Of a stretch of 64,000 nt of DNA, positions 31,551-41,050 are shown one piece after another. The stretch lies in assembly GCA_029582165.1 (NCBI GenBank), contig CM055883.1:18694501-18758500 (forward strand), given 5' to 3'. The notes beneath the pieces were generated by a model. It saw nothing but the letters and a program-made list of their open reading frames with translations. It had not been told where the DNA came from and ran no database searches. The DNA is from Portulaca oleracea (lineage: Eukaryota > Streptophyta > Magnoliopsida > Caryophyllales > Portulacaceae). A program made the position numbers and the translations under genes. Numbering within the stretch: the first letter of the stretch is position 1; each line of letters opens with the position of its first letter.

Positions 31551-32930
31551 CGAGTGACCCGCCAACCTCTCAACCATCTGGTCAATAAAGGGAAGAGGGA
31601 AATGGTCTTTCTTTGTTACTTTGTTTAGTTGGCGGTAATCAATGCACATCCGCCAATCGGTGACGGTCCGGGTACTAACTAGTTCTTTCTTTTCATTCTC
31701 AATTATAGTCCTCGCACCCTTCTTAGGTACACACTGAACCGGGCTTACCCATTTCCTATTTGCGATAGGGAAGATGATTCCAGCAGCTAATAACTTTACT
31801 ACTTCCTTCTTGACTACCTCTTGCATATTGGGGTTTAATCGATGCTGGGGTTGACTAGTTGGTTTTGCATCCTCTAACAAGTCCATTGAATGCATGCATA
31901 TAGAAGGGGACAAACCTTTCAAATCCTTTATTTTATAACCTAAAGCACCCCTATGCTTTCTAAGCAAATCAAGCAACTTGGACAAATCAGAATCATGCAA
32001 TGTCGCATTCACAATCACAGGACAAGACTTCTCATCATCCAAGAAAGCATATTGTAGGGAAGGGGGTAGAGGTTTAAGCTCTAAAGGAATAGAAGATTTA
32101 ATTAGAGAAGAAGACATACCCTTGTAGATCGCATCTTTAATCTCCATACACTCAATATGAGGCTCGTCAATAATAATCTCCTCATGCATGGGTGATGAAT
32201 CAAGAAGGTGGGTGAAGAAGGTAATATCGGTGTCGTCGGTCTCAAATTGGAAAGATTCCAAGAGGCAAGCCCCCAAAGAATCATCGCAAGTAGACTCAAG
32301 TAGATGAGAGTCCTCAATATATTCATCAACAAGGAACTCCATCATATCGATAGCATAGCATGAGTCTCCATACGAAGGACCTTTCAATGACCCCTCAAGG
32401 TTAAAAATGATGCTTTCATCACCGACATTCAACGACATGCTACCATGCTTCACATCAATTATCGCTCCCGCCGTGGCAAGGAACGACCTTCCCAAAATGA
32501 TAGGAATGTTGTTGTCTTCTTCCAACTCGAAAATCACAAAATCACACGGAATAAAAAATCGCCCTACTTGGACCGGGATGTCCTCCAATATTCCCAAAGG
32601 TCTTCGCACGGAACGGTCGGCCAATTGGAGATTAATTGTTGTAGGAGTTAGATCGTCGAGATTCAACTTCTTGCAAATACAATGAGGCATGACGCTTACA
32701 CTAGCTCCTAAATCACAAAGTGCTCGACCAATCCACATGTCACCGATGGTGCAAGGAATAGAAAAACTTCCAGGGTCGGCTAACTTCTCCGGTGATTTGT
32801 TGTCAATAATGACACTACAATTCGCTGTCAAGTGGATAGTAGATTTCTCTTGAATCCTCCTTTTGCTTGTGAGAAGCTCCTTCAAATGCTTCTTGAAAGA
32901 TGAGACCTCGCAAATAGCATCAAGAAATTA
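31551..32930 (-). pseudogene. pol: E4 aspartic protease and RT N-terminus
   Basis: A 440-codon open stretch follows an in-frame TAA at 32928. The protease core is RALCDLGASVSVMPH, then LGILEDIPVQVGRFFIPC and IILGRSFLATAGAIIDV (GRP changed to GRS). The linker is as in E3. RT contains WVSPVQCVPKKG, WRMCIDYRQLNKVTKKDHFP and [14 protein letters not shown] and stops there at the junction. It supplies the RT segment that E3 has lost. The remaining RT, RNase H and integrase are absent. Confidence 0.85.
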
Positions 32931-33687
32931 AATGTTCACTTGAAGCTTTTTGAGCATCCCAATGAACTTTGAAAACTTCCCATCGAACTTGGGCTTTACT
33001 AACCGCTCAGGAAAAGGAACCGGCGGTAACTTCGGCTTCTTAATGGTTTGAATCGACTCGTCTTCTACCATCTTTCCTTTCCTTTTCCTTACCTTCTCCA
33101 TCTCCTCTCTTTCTTTACTAGATTCTTCCAACTCCTCCTCATGAACTCCATCATCTCCCTCACCTAAAACACACTCACTCTCCCGCTCCTCTATCAAATC
33201 CTCCTTCCCCGAGACATCTACCACATCACCCTCTTTGTCACCCAAAACATTCTCTTCCACCATTCTAGGGCCCTCAATCTCCCTACCACTTCTCAATGTA
33301 ATAACATTAAGTTGCCCTTTAGGATTTGGTTGGGGTTGGGTAGGAAGAGATTGGGTGGGTTTAGATTGTTGTGCCATTTGAGCCAATTGTAACTCAAAGT
33401 TCTTGATGCGTGCGTGGTCTCTATCTTGAGCTAAGGACATCTTATCTTGAGTTAAGGAGATCTTTTGTAGGATTTGCTCAATGGAAAATTCTTGTTGTGG
33501 TGGTTTGGGTGCTTGGGAAGTTTGACCATGGTGAGGGTTTTGGTGGTATTGGTGGCGGTTCTGATTTGGGAAACCGGGGGGTGGGTTTTAGTTTAGTGGG
33601 GCTTGTTGGTTGTAGGCATAATTCCCACAAGGACGAACGGGTTTTTGATTGGAATAGTAGAGGTTATTGTTAGGATAGATAGCTTGG
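32931..33687 (-). pseudogene. gag: E4 gag C-terminal part, left of the solo LTR
   Basis: From the insertion point it reads AIYPNNNLYYSNQ, then an Asn/Gln/Pro-rich stretch with a stop at 33588, then FSIEQILQKISLTQDKMSLA, QLNVITLRSGREIEG, and an acidic run into PPVPFPERLVKPKFDGKFS. It joins 35121 across the solo LTR with the E3 sequence as a guide. Confidence 0.82.
33683..33687. repeat. Target-site duplication CTTGG, left copy
   Basis: CTTGG lies directly before the TGATAAGCG start of the solo LTR and is repeated at 35116-35120. The sister E3 shows the single copy near 26141-26150 (ggcttggacttgc). Confidence 0.95.
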
Positions 33688-35115
33688 TGATAAGCGATTT
33701 TTATATAGTATTTATAGGGCTCAAAATATATATATATTTCATGCTTTTTATACTTGAAATTCCATGTTTTTATACCAATTTCTATGATATTCTTCACTTG
33801 TTCGAGAATTGGTATGTTTTGCAGGAATTATTGAAAACCCACCTAAAAGCATGGAAAATTGGAAGAAAAAGTGGAAAATTTGAGAAGAGTTGAAGTGAGG
33901 AATAAAAGAGGAAGAAATTTGAAGAAATAATTCCTAGAAGAATAAAAGAAGAAAAGAAAAGCATGGCCCAACTCTATACCTCGGCCCATAACACGCCAAG
34001 GAAGACCCCCCCCCCCCCCCGCCAGCGTGAATTTACCCCCCACCAGCGCCTATCAGCCCCCACCAGGGCGTAAACACACCCCAGTAGCGTCTAGGACAGG
34101 AAGTTTGGACGGACGGGAAATTTGAGACGCTGGTGGTGCTTTTTGGACACTACCAGCGTCTGTTCTTCTCGTATAAAAGAAACATCCACCGTTCAGTTTA
34201 AGGCGAATCTTCAATTCGGAAATTATTCTATTTTCTTCTACACACCGTTTAGTCATAGGTTTTCTCTGTAATTCCTCCCTTCGGGGAGCCGTTCTACTAG
34301 ATTAGGAACGAAAGAGGAGAAGAAGGAGATCGATTTGGGTGACACAAAGAGATCGAATTTGACGACTTAAACATTCGGTTTAATTTCTATTTACTTTATG
34401 CTTCGTTATTCAGTTTTTATTATCGCTTTCTTAGTTTTTATTATAAGTAGCTAAATTCCCTTTGTTTGGGGGATAAACTCAATGTCTTTTGATTGAATTT
34501 GAATACAATTTCGGTGTTAGGTTATCCTTTTATTCGTTTAATCTGCGTGAATTGTACGTCATGGTAATTTGACAATAGAACGACAGTTTGAGCCTATACC
34601 TGGTTTTAGATTCTCGACAACAGAACGACAGTTTGAGTCTTGAATTGGAATGCGTAGATTGAATAGGCTTAGAAAATAGTTAGACATAAGGATTCTTGCC
34701 TAGGGTCAATTTATAATGAGTTATTATCTTTGATTAGGCTAAATAGTTAGAAATAATGTTTAGTTTAATCACTATAACTCACCTAACATCGAAATATCGA
34801 AGTGATAGGGCCTAGAAAGATTATAGACCCCGAATTATCTTGTTACCTGCACCGCTATTGTTGATAATTTGATTAATTGACTAGAGTGGACTCCCCTGAA
34901 CACTTTTAATTATTTGATTAAATCCTTTAATTTCCTGCTTTCGTAGTTAATTATCTGAACCGTTACAACAACCTTTTGATCGACCTAGCATCCTTTGTAG
35001 TGAACTAGTTTAGTGCGTAGTTGTACATAAGTCCCTGAGAGAGAACGATATTTTTATTACTACACAGACCCGTACACTTGCGGTACACAGACACCTATAT
35101 GTTTTAGGTTTGTCA
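33688..35115 (+). mobile_element. Solo LTR of the E1 (Athila) family, 1428 bp
   Basis: TGATAAGCGATT to GGTTTGTCA with a CTTGG duplication on both sides and no internal region, so it arose by recombination between the two LTRs of a full insertion. U3 contains GCTGG/CCAGC dyads, including nine-base arms GACGCTGGT (34126-34134) and ACCAGCGTC (34152-34160), a C-run of about 16 bases at 34007-34020, and a TATAAAA box at 34172. The first 600 bases match E1 (3567-2974, minus strand). Confidence 0.95.
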
Positions 35116-35120
35116 CTTGG

Positions 35121-36031
35121 ACTTGCTCGGCTTGATACTCTTCACACCATTTCAAAGAATGTGGCCCTCCACAAAAATCACATACAAGAACTCGGGCATC
35201 CGGAATAAGAATAGGTACCTCTTGAGCTTCCTTTAATTGCCTCGTAGTCTCTTCCAAGGTCGTCTTCTGTTGCATCTCTAGAACGACATTCATGAGAAAT
35301 TTAATAGTAGGATTACTTTCTAGAGAAGGACCATCTCTTGGACCACTGCCACCTCCCCAATGTGGAGAGTTTTGAGATAACTTATGGAGAAACACGTTTG
35401 CTTCTTCCGGTGTCTTCTTGAGGAACATGCCCCCCGAGTCATGATCAATGGATTCTCGCAAAGAACTACTCAATCTGGAATAAAAATGACGCAATAATAG
35501 CCAATCCTTAAGATTGTGGTGTGGACACCTCCGTTGGAGACCCTTGAATCTCCCCCATGCTTCGAATAATGACTCATCGGACTCTTGCTTGAAACTTCTT
35601 CAAAGTGAGAGGGAAAAACTTCAGCTTCATGTATTCGGCGGAGACTCCATTCATTTGTACGAAACCGATGCGTTGCTCGAACTTGTTGATGAGGTCGATA
35701 GGATTTTCATGCTCTCCTCCATGGTACGGAGTGTTCTCGAATATCTCCGGCAAATACGGTTTGAACTCGAACGATGCGTTTGGTGGTAATGCAGGCAATA
35801 TAATGGGATCGCCTCCCGTACCGGACGATGGTAAGGAATATGATCTAAGGTACGGGGTGGATCTTGCTCTCCGTCAGACATTGGACTTTCGATTGTCTCT
35901 TGCTCCCTTTGTCGTCTTTTTCGTCTCGAGCCGGGGTTAGCTTGGCGAATAATACTCTCCGGGTTCGGATTCGGTGGAGTTATAGGATTTTGGCCTAGAC
36001 GAGATTGAGTATGCATGCACAAAAGGAACAA
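35121..36031 (-). pseudogene. gag: E4 gag N-terminal part
   Basis: It starts at about 36016 (basic leader with SRRKRRQREQ, then MSDGEQDPPRTL). A one-base loss near 35848 relative to E3 shifts the frame. Capsid motifs follow in another frame: FEFKPYLPEIFENTPYHG and HENPIDLINKFEQRIGF. About 150 bases present in E3 (26600-26750) are deleted near 35598. The right part has LSSSLRESIDHDSGGMFLKK and FCGGPHSLKWCEEY. Confidence 0.8.
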
Positions 36032-36132
36032 ACAGAAGAATCAAATTCCCAATAACCAAGGATAACAAATATGTAGCAAGTGAAATTATCTTAAACAACC
36101 TAAAGACAAAGAGCTAAGCTAGGTGCGCTTGC

Positions 36133-36150
36133 TCCCCGGCAACGGTGCCA
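36133..36150 (-). promoter_or_regulatory. Primer binding site of E4, tRNA-Asp type
   Basis: TGGCACCGTTGCCGGGGA on the minus strand, one mismatch to the consensus, five bases after the LTR end. Confidence 0.85.
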
Positions 36151-36155
36151 TTTTA

Positions 36156-37815
36156 TGTAACAGTGGTTTTGTGGACCTCGGTTTTGTCGTTCTCTCTCAG
36201 GATGCTAGGGGCCTTGGCTAGAACTAATTGACTCTAGGTGAGGTTTAAGATTACAAGAAAACAAGAGGTTTCTGGTGACAAATAGAACAAGCACAACTAT
36301 GGTTCAGTCAAATGGGAAACAATGGGTGTCGGGAGATTTGGGGACGCAAACGGTAATAACGACGAGGGTTTCGCAACTAGAAAGCAACAAGATAGTAGAA
36401 TCAAGTGACAATCCCGTTAGAATAAACTAACCGGACCCGGAGGGTTAAAGAAACGGGACTCTCTAGTTAGCTTCTATTCGCTTTTGTGAATAGAATACTA
36501 ACTATCCCAATTCCAACCTTCCAACTCTAGTGTTGGATGTATTTGGGGTCTTTCGTATCCCAAATACATCCCACTTTAGGGAAGAATAGGAGTGGGAAAA
36601 TGATTCCACTACAAATTACCCCCTAAAATTGCTAACCCAATCCAAATACACCATTCACATCCTTAGTTTCTCCCTAACCCATAAGGGTTCTAGCCTCTAA
36701 TCATCTTATCTAACATGCTAGCAATAATAATAACTTCATTCATACTTAGAAAGATATTCAAAACAACAATAACAACAATCAACAAACCCCAAGTAATTAT
36801 GATAACAAAAATAGAGATTAAAGAGTAAGAGTTAAGAAATGTTCATTAGTTTGATGCCAAAAGAAGATTCTCCAGAATAATAAGAATCCAATGCTCCATT
36901 AATAAGATAAGTCTTTAAAACTTCAATAGAAATCCAATGAAATCCAGTGTAAGAGCAATAATCCAAGTATAACACTCACTAATCACTAAGGAATTACTCT
37001 AATTGAAAGCTAAAATGTTGCTAAATGTTATAGAATATAATAAAATGTATGATATTCTGCTAAAAGACCTAATAGCAATATATACAAGCAAAGTTAGTTA
37101 CTCAAAACTCATCACTTCACTCAGTAGAAAAATGCGTAACTGCAAGGGTCCGTAGGTATGGTCTATGGGACCGTAACTACGGTCCTGCGTAGCGAACTGC
37201 AGATTTCGCTTCTCTTCGCAACACCATAGGCACGGTGTCTCTGGACGGTAGGTGCGGTCTGGCGATTTAGGTTGGGCGAAACTTCTTTCCTTCGCACCGT
37301 CTTAGGTGCGGTCTCCCAAGACCGTGGGTACGGTCATGCTCGGTCTCTTCACCTTCTGCTCATGCTTTGCACCCACCGTAGGTGCGGTCATCAAGACCGT
37401 GGGTACGGTCCAGCTCGGCCACAAGGATGTACTCGGTGTAGCGCCCGCTACATAAGGGGTGACGGGGGCTACGCCCTTGTGCATGTGACAGCCAACAGAC
37501 GAGAGTAGGGTAGCGCCTGCTACCTTGAGCGTGGCGGGGGCTACGTCTTGGTGAACTTCAGCAAAAACACTATCTTTTGAGCCACTCGACACGTCCGGCC
37601 TTTCTGCTTCCTTCGCCTTTGACTCGACCAAGACTCGGGAAATCTCGGGATTCCCAAAATAGTTACAAAATGGCCCTTTTTACCATGTTTTGAGTAAAAA
37701 CTCCGAAATTTACAAAATAACCAAAAACGTATTAAAAGTTATTAAATTAAACCACGAAACAAGTCAAAAGCCTAAGGATTTAGGCGGTATTTAGACACAA
37801 AATTGGGTCTAAACA
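36156..37815 (-). repeat. 5' LTR of E4, 1660 bp
   Basis: TGTTTAGACCCA (37815) to CACTGTTACA (36156) on the minus strand. Dyads of the GACCG...CGGTC type lie at 37147-37415 and GTAGCG...CGCTAC types near 37435-37545. A TATATA box lies near 37080. It is near-identical at its start to the solo LTR at 41051. Confidence 0.9.
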
Positions 37816-38334
37816 AACGTTTAGGAGGGACATTGTCGGTCTTCATTGTAGCTTTCTAGTGTTTCAGCCTTTGGTGGTTGTAACCTTGTTGTAGTAGTTA
37901 TGTTTTGTGACGATGTTTGCGCTTTGGTAATATTTCTGAGCTTGTTGTCGTCTCCTAATTTATGAGTAAAGTAGACTGTTGTTGTTGGTACCTCTCGTTG
38001 CTTTATCCTTCCCTTTTCAAGTTTTAAAATGTGGAATTTGAAGTTTCCTCTAGTAGAGTACTGGGTGGGACCTCTTGATCTGATTCCTGCTACATCATTA
38101 CTAGGTGGGACCTCTTGATCTAACTCGGACCTCTTGATCTGATTCGGACCTCTTGATATGATCCTTGCTACAATATTCTTCAGCCCCTCACATTTCATCG
38201 GTACGCTTCTCGAGGGGAACTGATGGGATGTGGATCAAGGGTCTACAAATAGGGAAAGGATTCAAGGGAGGGATCACCCATCACCATTCCATTTTCTCTG
38301 AGTGTAAACTTTCCGACCCACCACTAGAGTATCC
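37816..38334 (+). other. Upstream region of the module gene cluster
   Basis: No gene. GGACCTCTTGATCTGAT-like words are repeated at about 38070, 38110, 38130 and 38150 (four imperfect copies). A weak TATA-like ACAAATA at 38245-38251 lies 90 bases before ATG 38335. Confidence 0.5.
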
Positions 38335-39021
38335 ATGAATCATCGTGGTTTCCCTCGACCCATTCCTTTCGATTATTGGAAGGATTGCCCTCGTTTCGAT
38401 CATCTTGAGGTCGCGGTGATAGGCGAGACTGTAGGCTATCCTGAGATGGCTCGGGGGGTATATTATACCATGATTCTCGAGGACGCCTTGGAGTTCGGGT
38501 TGATACACAAAGGGGTGGCTGATACTCTGACCCTGGAGGTTTGGAATGGGATTTGGCATAGATTCGAGCGCTGGTTGGATGACTTCACCGACGCTTTAAC
38601 ACATCTCGAAGCTGGTAATGTGATTGAAGGACCAGGAGTCTCCGTTGAAACCTCGCGGCTGTCCCCTATGAGTTCTCGAAATATGCTTCCCACTGACCTT
38701 CAACGGTTGTGCCCTCACTTCAACAAAGCGACCATGGAGGCTTACGCTTGGGCAGCCGAGGATAGCGGGTTAGTTCTTGAATCCTTTTACCGAATGGTGC
38801 TCTTGGATGCCGTCAACTACGGTATAGTGGGGCAATACGAGTCGGCAAGTTTAACCGAGGCAGTGGATCAACGTTCGTGGGTAGTTCTGGAAGAGTGGTT
38901 AAGCACAACTCGTGATCTGATCGTATGTTGTAACGAGAGTCCGTCCTCGGGGGCTCGAGCCGCAGCTCCTGGACCTTCTCGCCCCAGTGGTTGCTCCCCA
39001 AAAGGGAAGAAGTTTTATTGA
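38335..39021 (+). CDS. Unrecognised protein with two copies of an about 85-residue module
   Basis: An intact 228-codon frame. Module 1 (residues 9-92) has PFDYWKDCPRF, YYTMILEDALEFGL and FERWLDDF. Module 2 (about 118-203) has PTDLQRLCPHF, FYRMVLLDAVNYGI and SWVVLEEWL. The shared pattern is P-x-D-x3-L-C-P-H-F, about 22 residues, then F/Y-Y-x-M-[IV]-L-x-D-A, G-[LI], and W-x3-E-x-W-L. The tail is Ser/Ala/Pro-rich and ends PKGKKFY. There is no signal peptide and no membrane segment. Two further copies lie downstream (39372, about 39930). I do not recognise the family. By analogy with the extra antisense genes of Tat elements it may be an extra gene of E7, which runs on the other strand. Confidence 0.65.
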   Translation: MNHRGFPRPIPFDYWKDCPRFDHLEVAVIGETVGYPEMARGVYYTMILEDALEFGLIHKGVADTLTLEVWNGIWHRFERWLDDFTDALTHLEAGNVIEGPGVSVETSRLSPMSSRNMLPTDLQRLCPHFNKATMEAYAWAAEDSGLVLESFYRMVLLDAVNYGIVGQYESASLTEAVDQRSWVVLEEWLSTTRDLIVCCNESPSSGARAAAPGPSRPSGCSPKGKKFY

Positions 39022-39225
39022 AGACGGGTCATATGAAGTTGTTGTTGTTTCTTTCTTCGCCAAAGTACTTTCATTTTATTTGCTTGTAGTTCTTATTTTG
39101 TCATTTGTATGAGGTCGGCTAAGGGTGTAAGGACCTTGCAGTGATGGGCTTGGCAATGTTTAATGAAATGAATCTCTTTTTTAACGCTTCGTCTCTGACT
39201 GTCATCTCTTTTGCACGCGCTCCTT

Positions 39226-39232
39226 TATATAT
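39226..39232 (+). promoter_or_regulatory. TATA box of the second module gene
   Basis: TATATAT in CTTTATATATGA, 68 bases before ATG 39294. Bases 39022-39225 before it hold a poly(A)-signal-like AATGAAATGAAT near 39160 and nothing else. Confidence 0.45.
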
Positions 39233-39293
39233 GAACTAAGTGCCTTGATTTTTGCTTATATTATTACTTCCTCTTTCACCCTTGAATGTTTGG

Positions 39294-39676
39294 ATGAGCG
39301 TCAGGTGGACCCTTCTGATCATCAAACGGTTAGAGAAGCTCCTAGCTTTCGCAGCCACCTCTCCTCGAAGTGTCCCTAAAGACCACTATCGGCTTTGTCC
39401 CTCATATATGAAGTATGTTTTTGATGGTGTAACAATGAGGTACGGGGACCCTTCCGGCGTTTCCATTATGTTATACGTGGGGGGTGGTTGAAGATGCATT
39501 GAGTTCCGGCCTCCTCAGCCCCGAGAGCGCTGGATTCCTTGCTTTTTCACTTGCTCAATGTTCTTGGGTGTCTGTGGAGAGATGGATAGACACCTATCTA
39601 AGCGTCATCATCTCTCTTCGAAGCTGCTACTCCCCGAGTCTGGTGCGCATGATCATAATTTGTTGCCCTCCATGAT
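39294..39676 (+). pseudogene. Second module gene: third copy of the module, frameshifted
   Basis: ATG 39294 (MSVRWTLLIIKRLEKLLAF) leads in frame to VPKDHYRLCPSYMKYVF, matching the P-x-D-x3-L-C-P-x-[FY] start of the module. At a run of six G (39479-39484) the frame shifts. The second half (VVEDALSSGLLSPESA, then SWVSVERWID) continues one frame over to the stop at 39673. A single indel in the G-run explains the break. It is the same unit as in 38335-39021, one module long. Confidence 0.55.
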
Positions 39677-39730
39677 TTAGTGGTGCACTTTACGAGGTGA
39701 GCAGATGAAATATGGAGTGTCCATCTTCTT

Positions 39731-39738
39731 TATAAATA
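39731..39738 (+). promoter_or_regulatory. TATA box of the third module gene
   Basis: TATAAATA in CTTTATAAATAGG, 94 bases before ATG 39825, followed by a C/T-rich leader (39765-39815). This is the best-formed of the three TATA boxes in the cluster. Confidence 0.6.
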
Positions 39739-39824
39739 GGCTTGAAAGGTGTGATGTTCATCATTCCTCTTGTGACTTTTCTTGTGAGTTTTCCTTTGAG
39801 CTCTCTTCTCTCTAAAAGGAAGAA

Positions 39825-40349
39825 ATGGAGCCAACCCGTCGAGAAGGTGAGGGTGTGTCGGTGAATTCACCCTCCACTCACGACATTGCTCGCGTCGGAT
39901 CGACTAGCACTTCAAGTGAGCCTCGTAAGCCGAAGCCCATGCCTGTAGACTATACGAAGCTTTGCCCCCATTTTCTTAAGTTAGGGGTGGAAACTTATGC
40001 AAGAGAGATGGATGAGCCGGAGAAATTGCAACTATTGTTCTATCGGGCCATCATCACCGATCCTCTTGGGTTAGGGATGTTGGATTCGCCCGCGGCTTAT
40101 GACTTCCTTTTTACTCTAGCCAATGGCCACTATGACATTTTGAGGAGTGGCTCGAGGATAACCGCAAGGAGCTCATTCTTCGCCAAGATCAGAAGGTTAG
40201 GGAGATGGTCGAGGCTTACGTCGGCTACCTCCCTGGTTCAAGGGTTGGCGCTCCTTAGGGAATCCTACATCGGTCATGATTGTACTGGGGTAGTGAGCGG
40301 TTTATCTTCAAGTTTGCACGCACACGGTAGTTTTGATGTTTTTCCGTAG
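39825..40349 (+). pseudogene. Third module gene: fourth copy of the module, frameshifted in its C-terminal third
   Basis: A 174-codon frame starting MEPTRREGEGVSVNS, with a Ser/Thr/Pro-rich lead. It is followed by PMPVDYTKLCPHFLKLGVET and LLFYRAIITDPLGLGML, the fourth copy of the module. After HYDIL (about 40140) the family-like continuation EEWLEDNRKEL is in the next frame, so the last 70 codons of the open frame are probably out of register. No known domain. Confidence 0.55.
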
Positions 40350-41050
40350 TAACGCCTCATGGTCCCTTAGGTGATGTTTTTTGGCTTGTAACCGTTATCC
40401 GTAGCAATGATATGAGCCTCCTTGTTGTATCTCCTTTGTTTTTACATTCCTTGCTTTGATTGTCCCTTGCTTGGTAAGACGTAGCCCTCGAGCTTCAGTG
40501 ACGCTAAAGTAGTCTTGATGGTGAGCGAACACGACCCATAACACTTAGTGTTATGGTGTGTAAATTTACAATATACCTACCCATTTTCGGGGGCGTCGGT
40601 ATTTGGTGAATGCGGCTGGCGACTCACAATATCACCGGTGAGTCATGAAGCACGTCCTATAGCTCTTGGTGCTATAGTGTAATGGAGCGCGACTTACTTG
40701 GTCTCTTAGACCAAGTAATGCGCAGGGACACGACCCATGTAGCCCCTTAGGGGGGAGACTTCATGGCGTGTAGAAACTCGACCTACCCGAGATGATATTG
40801 GGTAGTGTGTGGATATAGCCGCTAAGTCCTTGGGATCCCTGGGGAATTGTAAGCGCGACCCCTGATTTCGAGAATCATGGCGCAATATTATGCCAAGGAA
40901 AGAGCCCCTCTTGCAACTAAGGGGGCTCAAGCACGACCTACGGCTGCAAGGACCACATAGTGTGCAAACTGGCCAGTAATGGCAAAGTTGCTCGCCCATC
41001 AAAATTGCTTGACTGAATAACAAATAATCGTCAAGTCAACTTTTGGTCAA
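40350..41050. repeat. Cluster of short stem-loops with CACGACC / GGTGTG flanks
   Basis: Arms seen: CATAACAC/GTGTTATG (40537-40555), GACTCAC/GTGAGTC (40621-40644), CTATAGC/GCTATAG (40657-40677), ACTTGGTCT/AGACCAAGT (40695-40715), CTACCC/GGGTAG (40782-40805), GAGCCCC/GGGGCTC (40901-40928). CACGAC or GCGCGAC precedes most, and a TGGTGTG or AGTGTG-like word follows several. Arm sequences differ while the layout repeats. No frame is present. Bases 40350-40500 and 40985-41050 hold nothing recognised. Confidence 0.55.
41046..41050. repeat. Target-site duplication GTCAA, left copy
   Basis: GTCAA before 41051 matches GTCAA at 42669-42673 after the LTR end. Confidence 0.7.

Larger units (their letters stand above)
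31551..37815 (-). mobile_element. E4: Athila-type element, sister of E3, truncated in RT
   Basis: Minus-strand order: LTR (37815-36156), primer site (36150-36133), gag, solo-LTR insertion, gag C-terminus, protease, RT start, then an abrupt end at 31551. It is closely similar to E3 along its length but carries its own deletions and stops. It lacks the MITE and contains a solo LTR where E3 shows the empty site. Confidence 0.87.
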
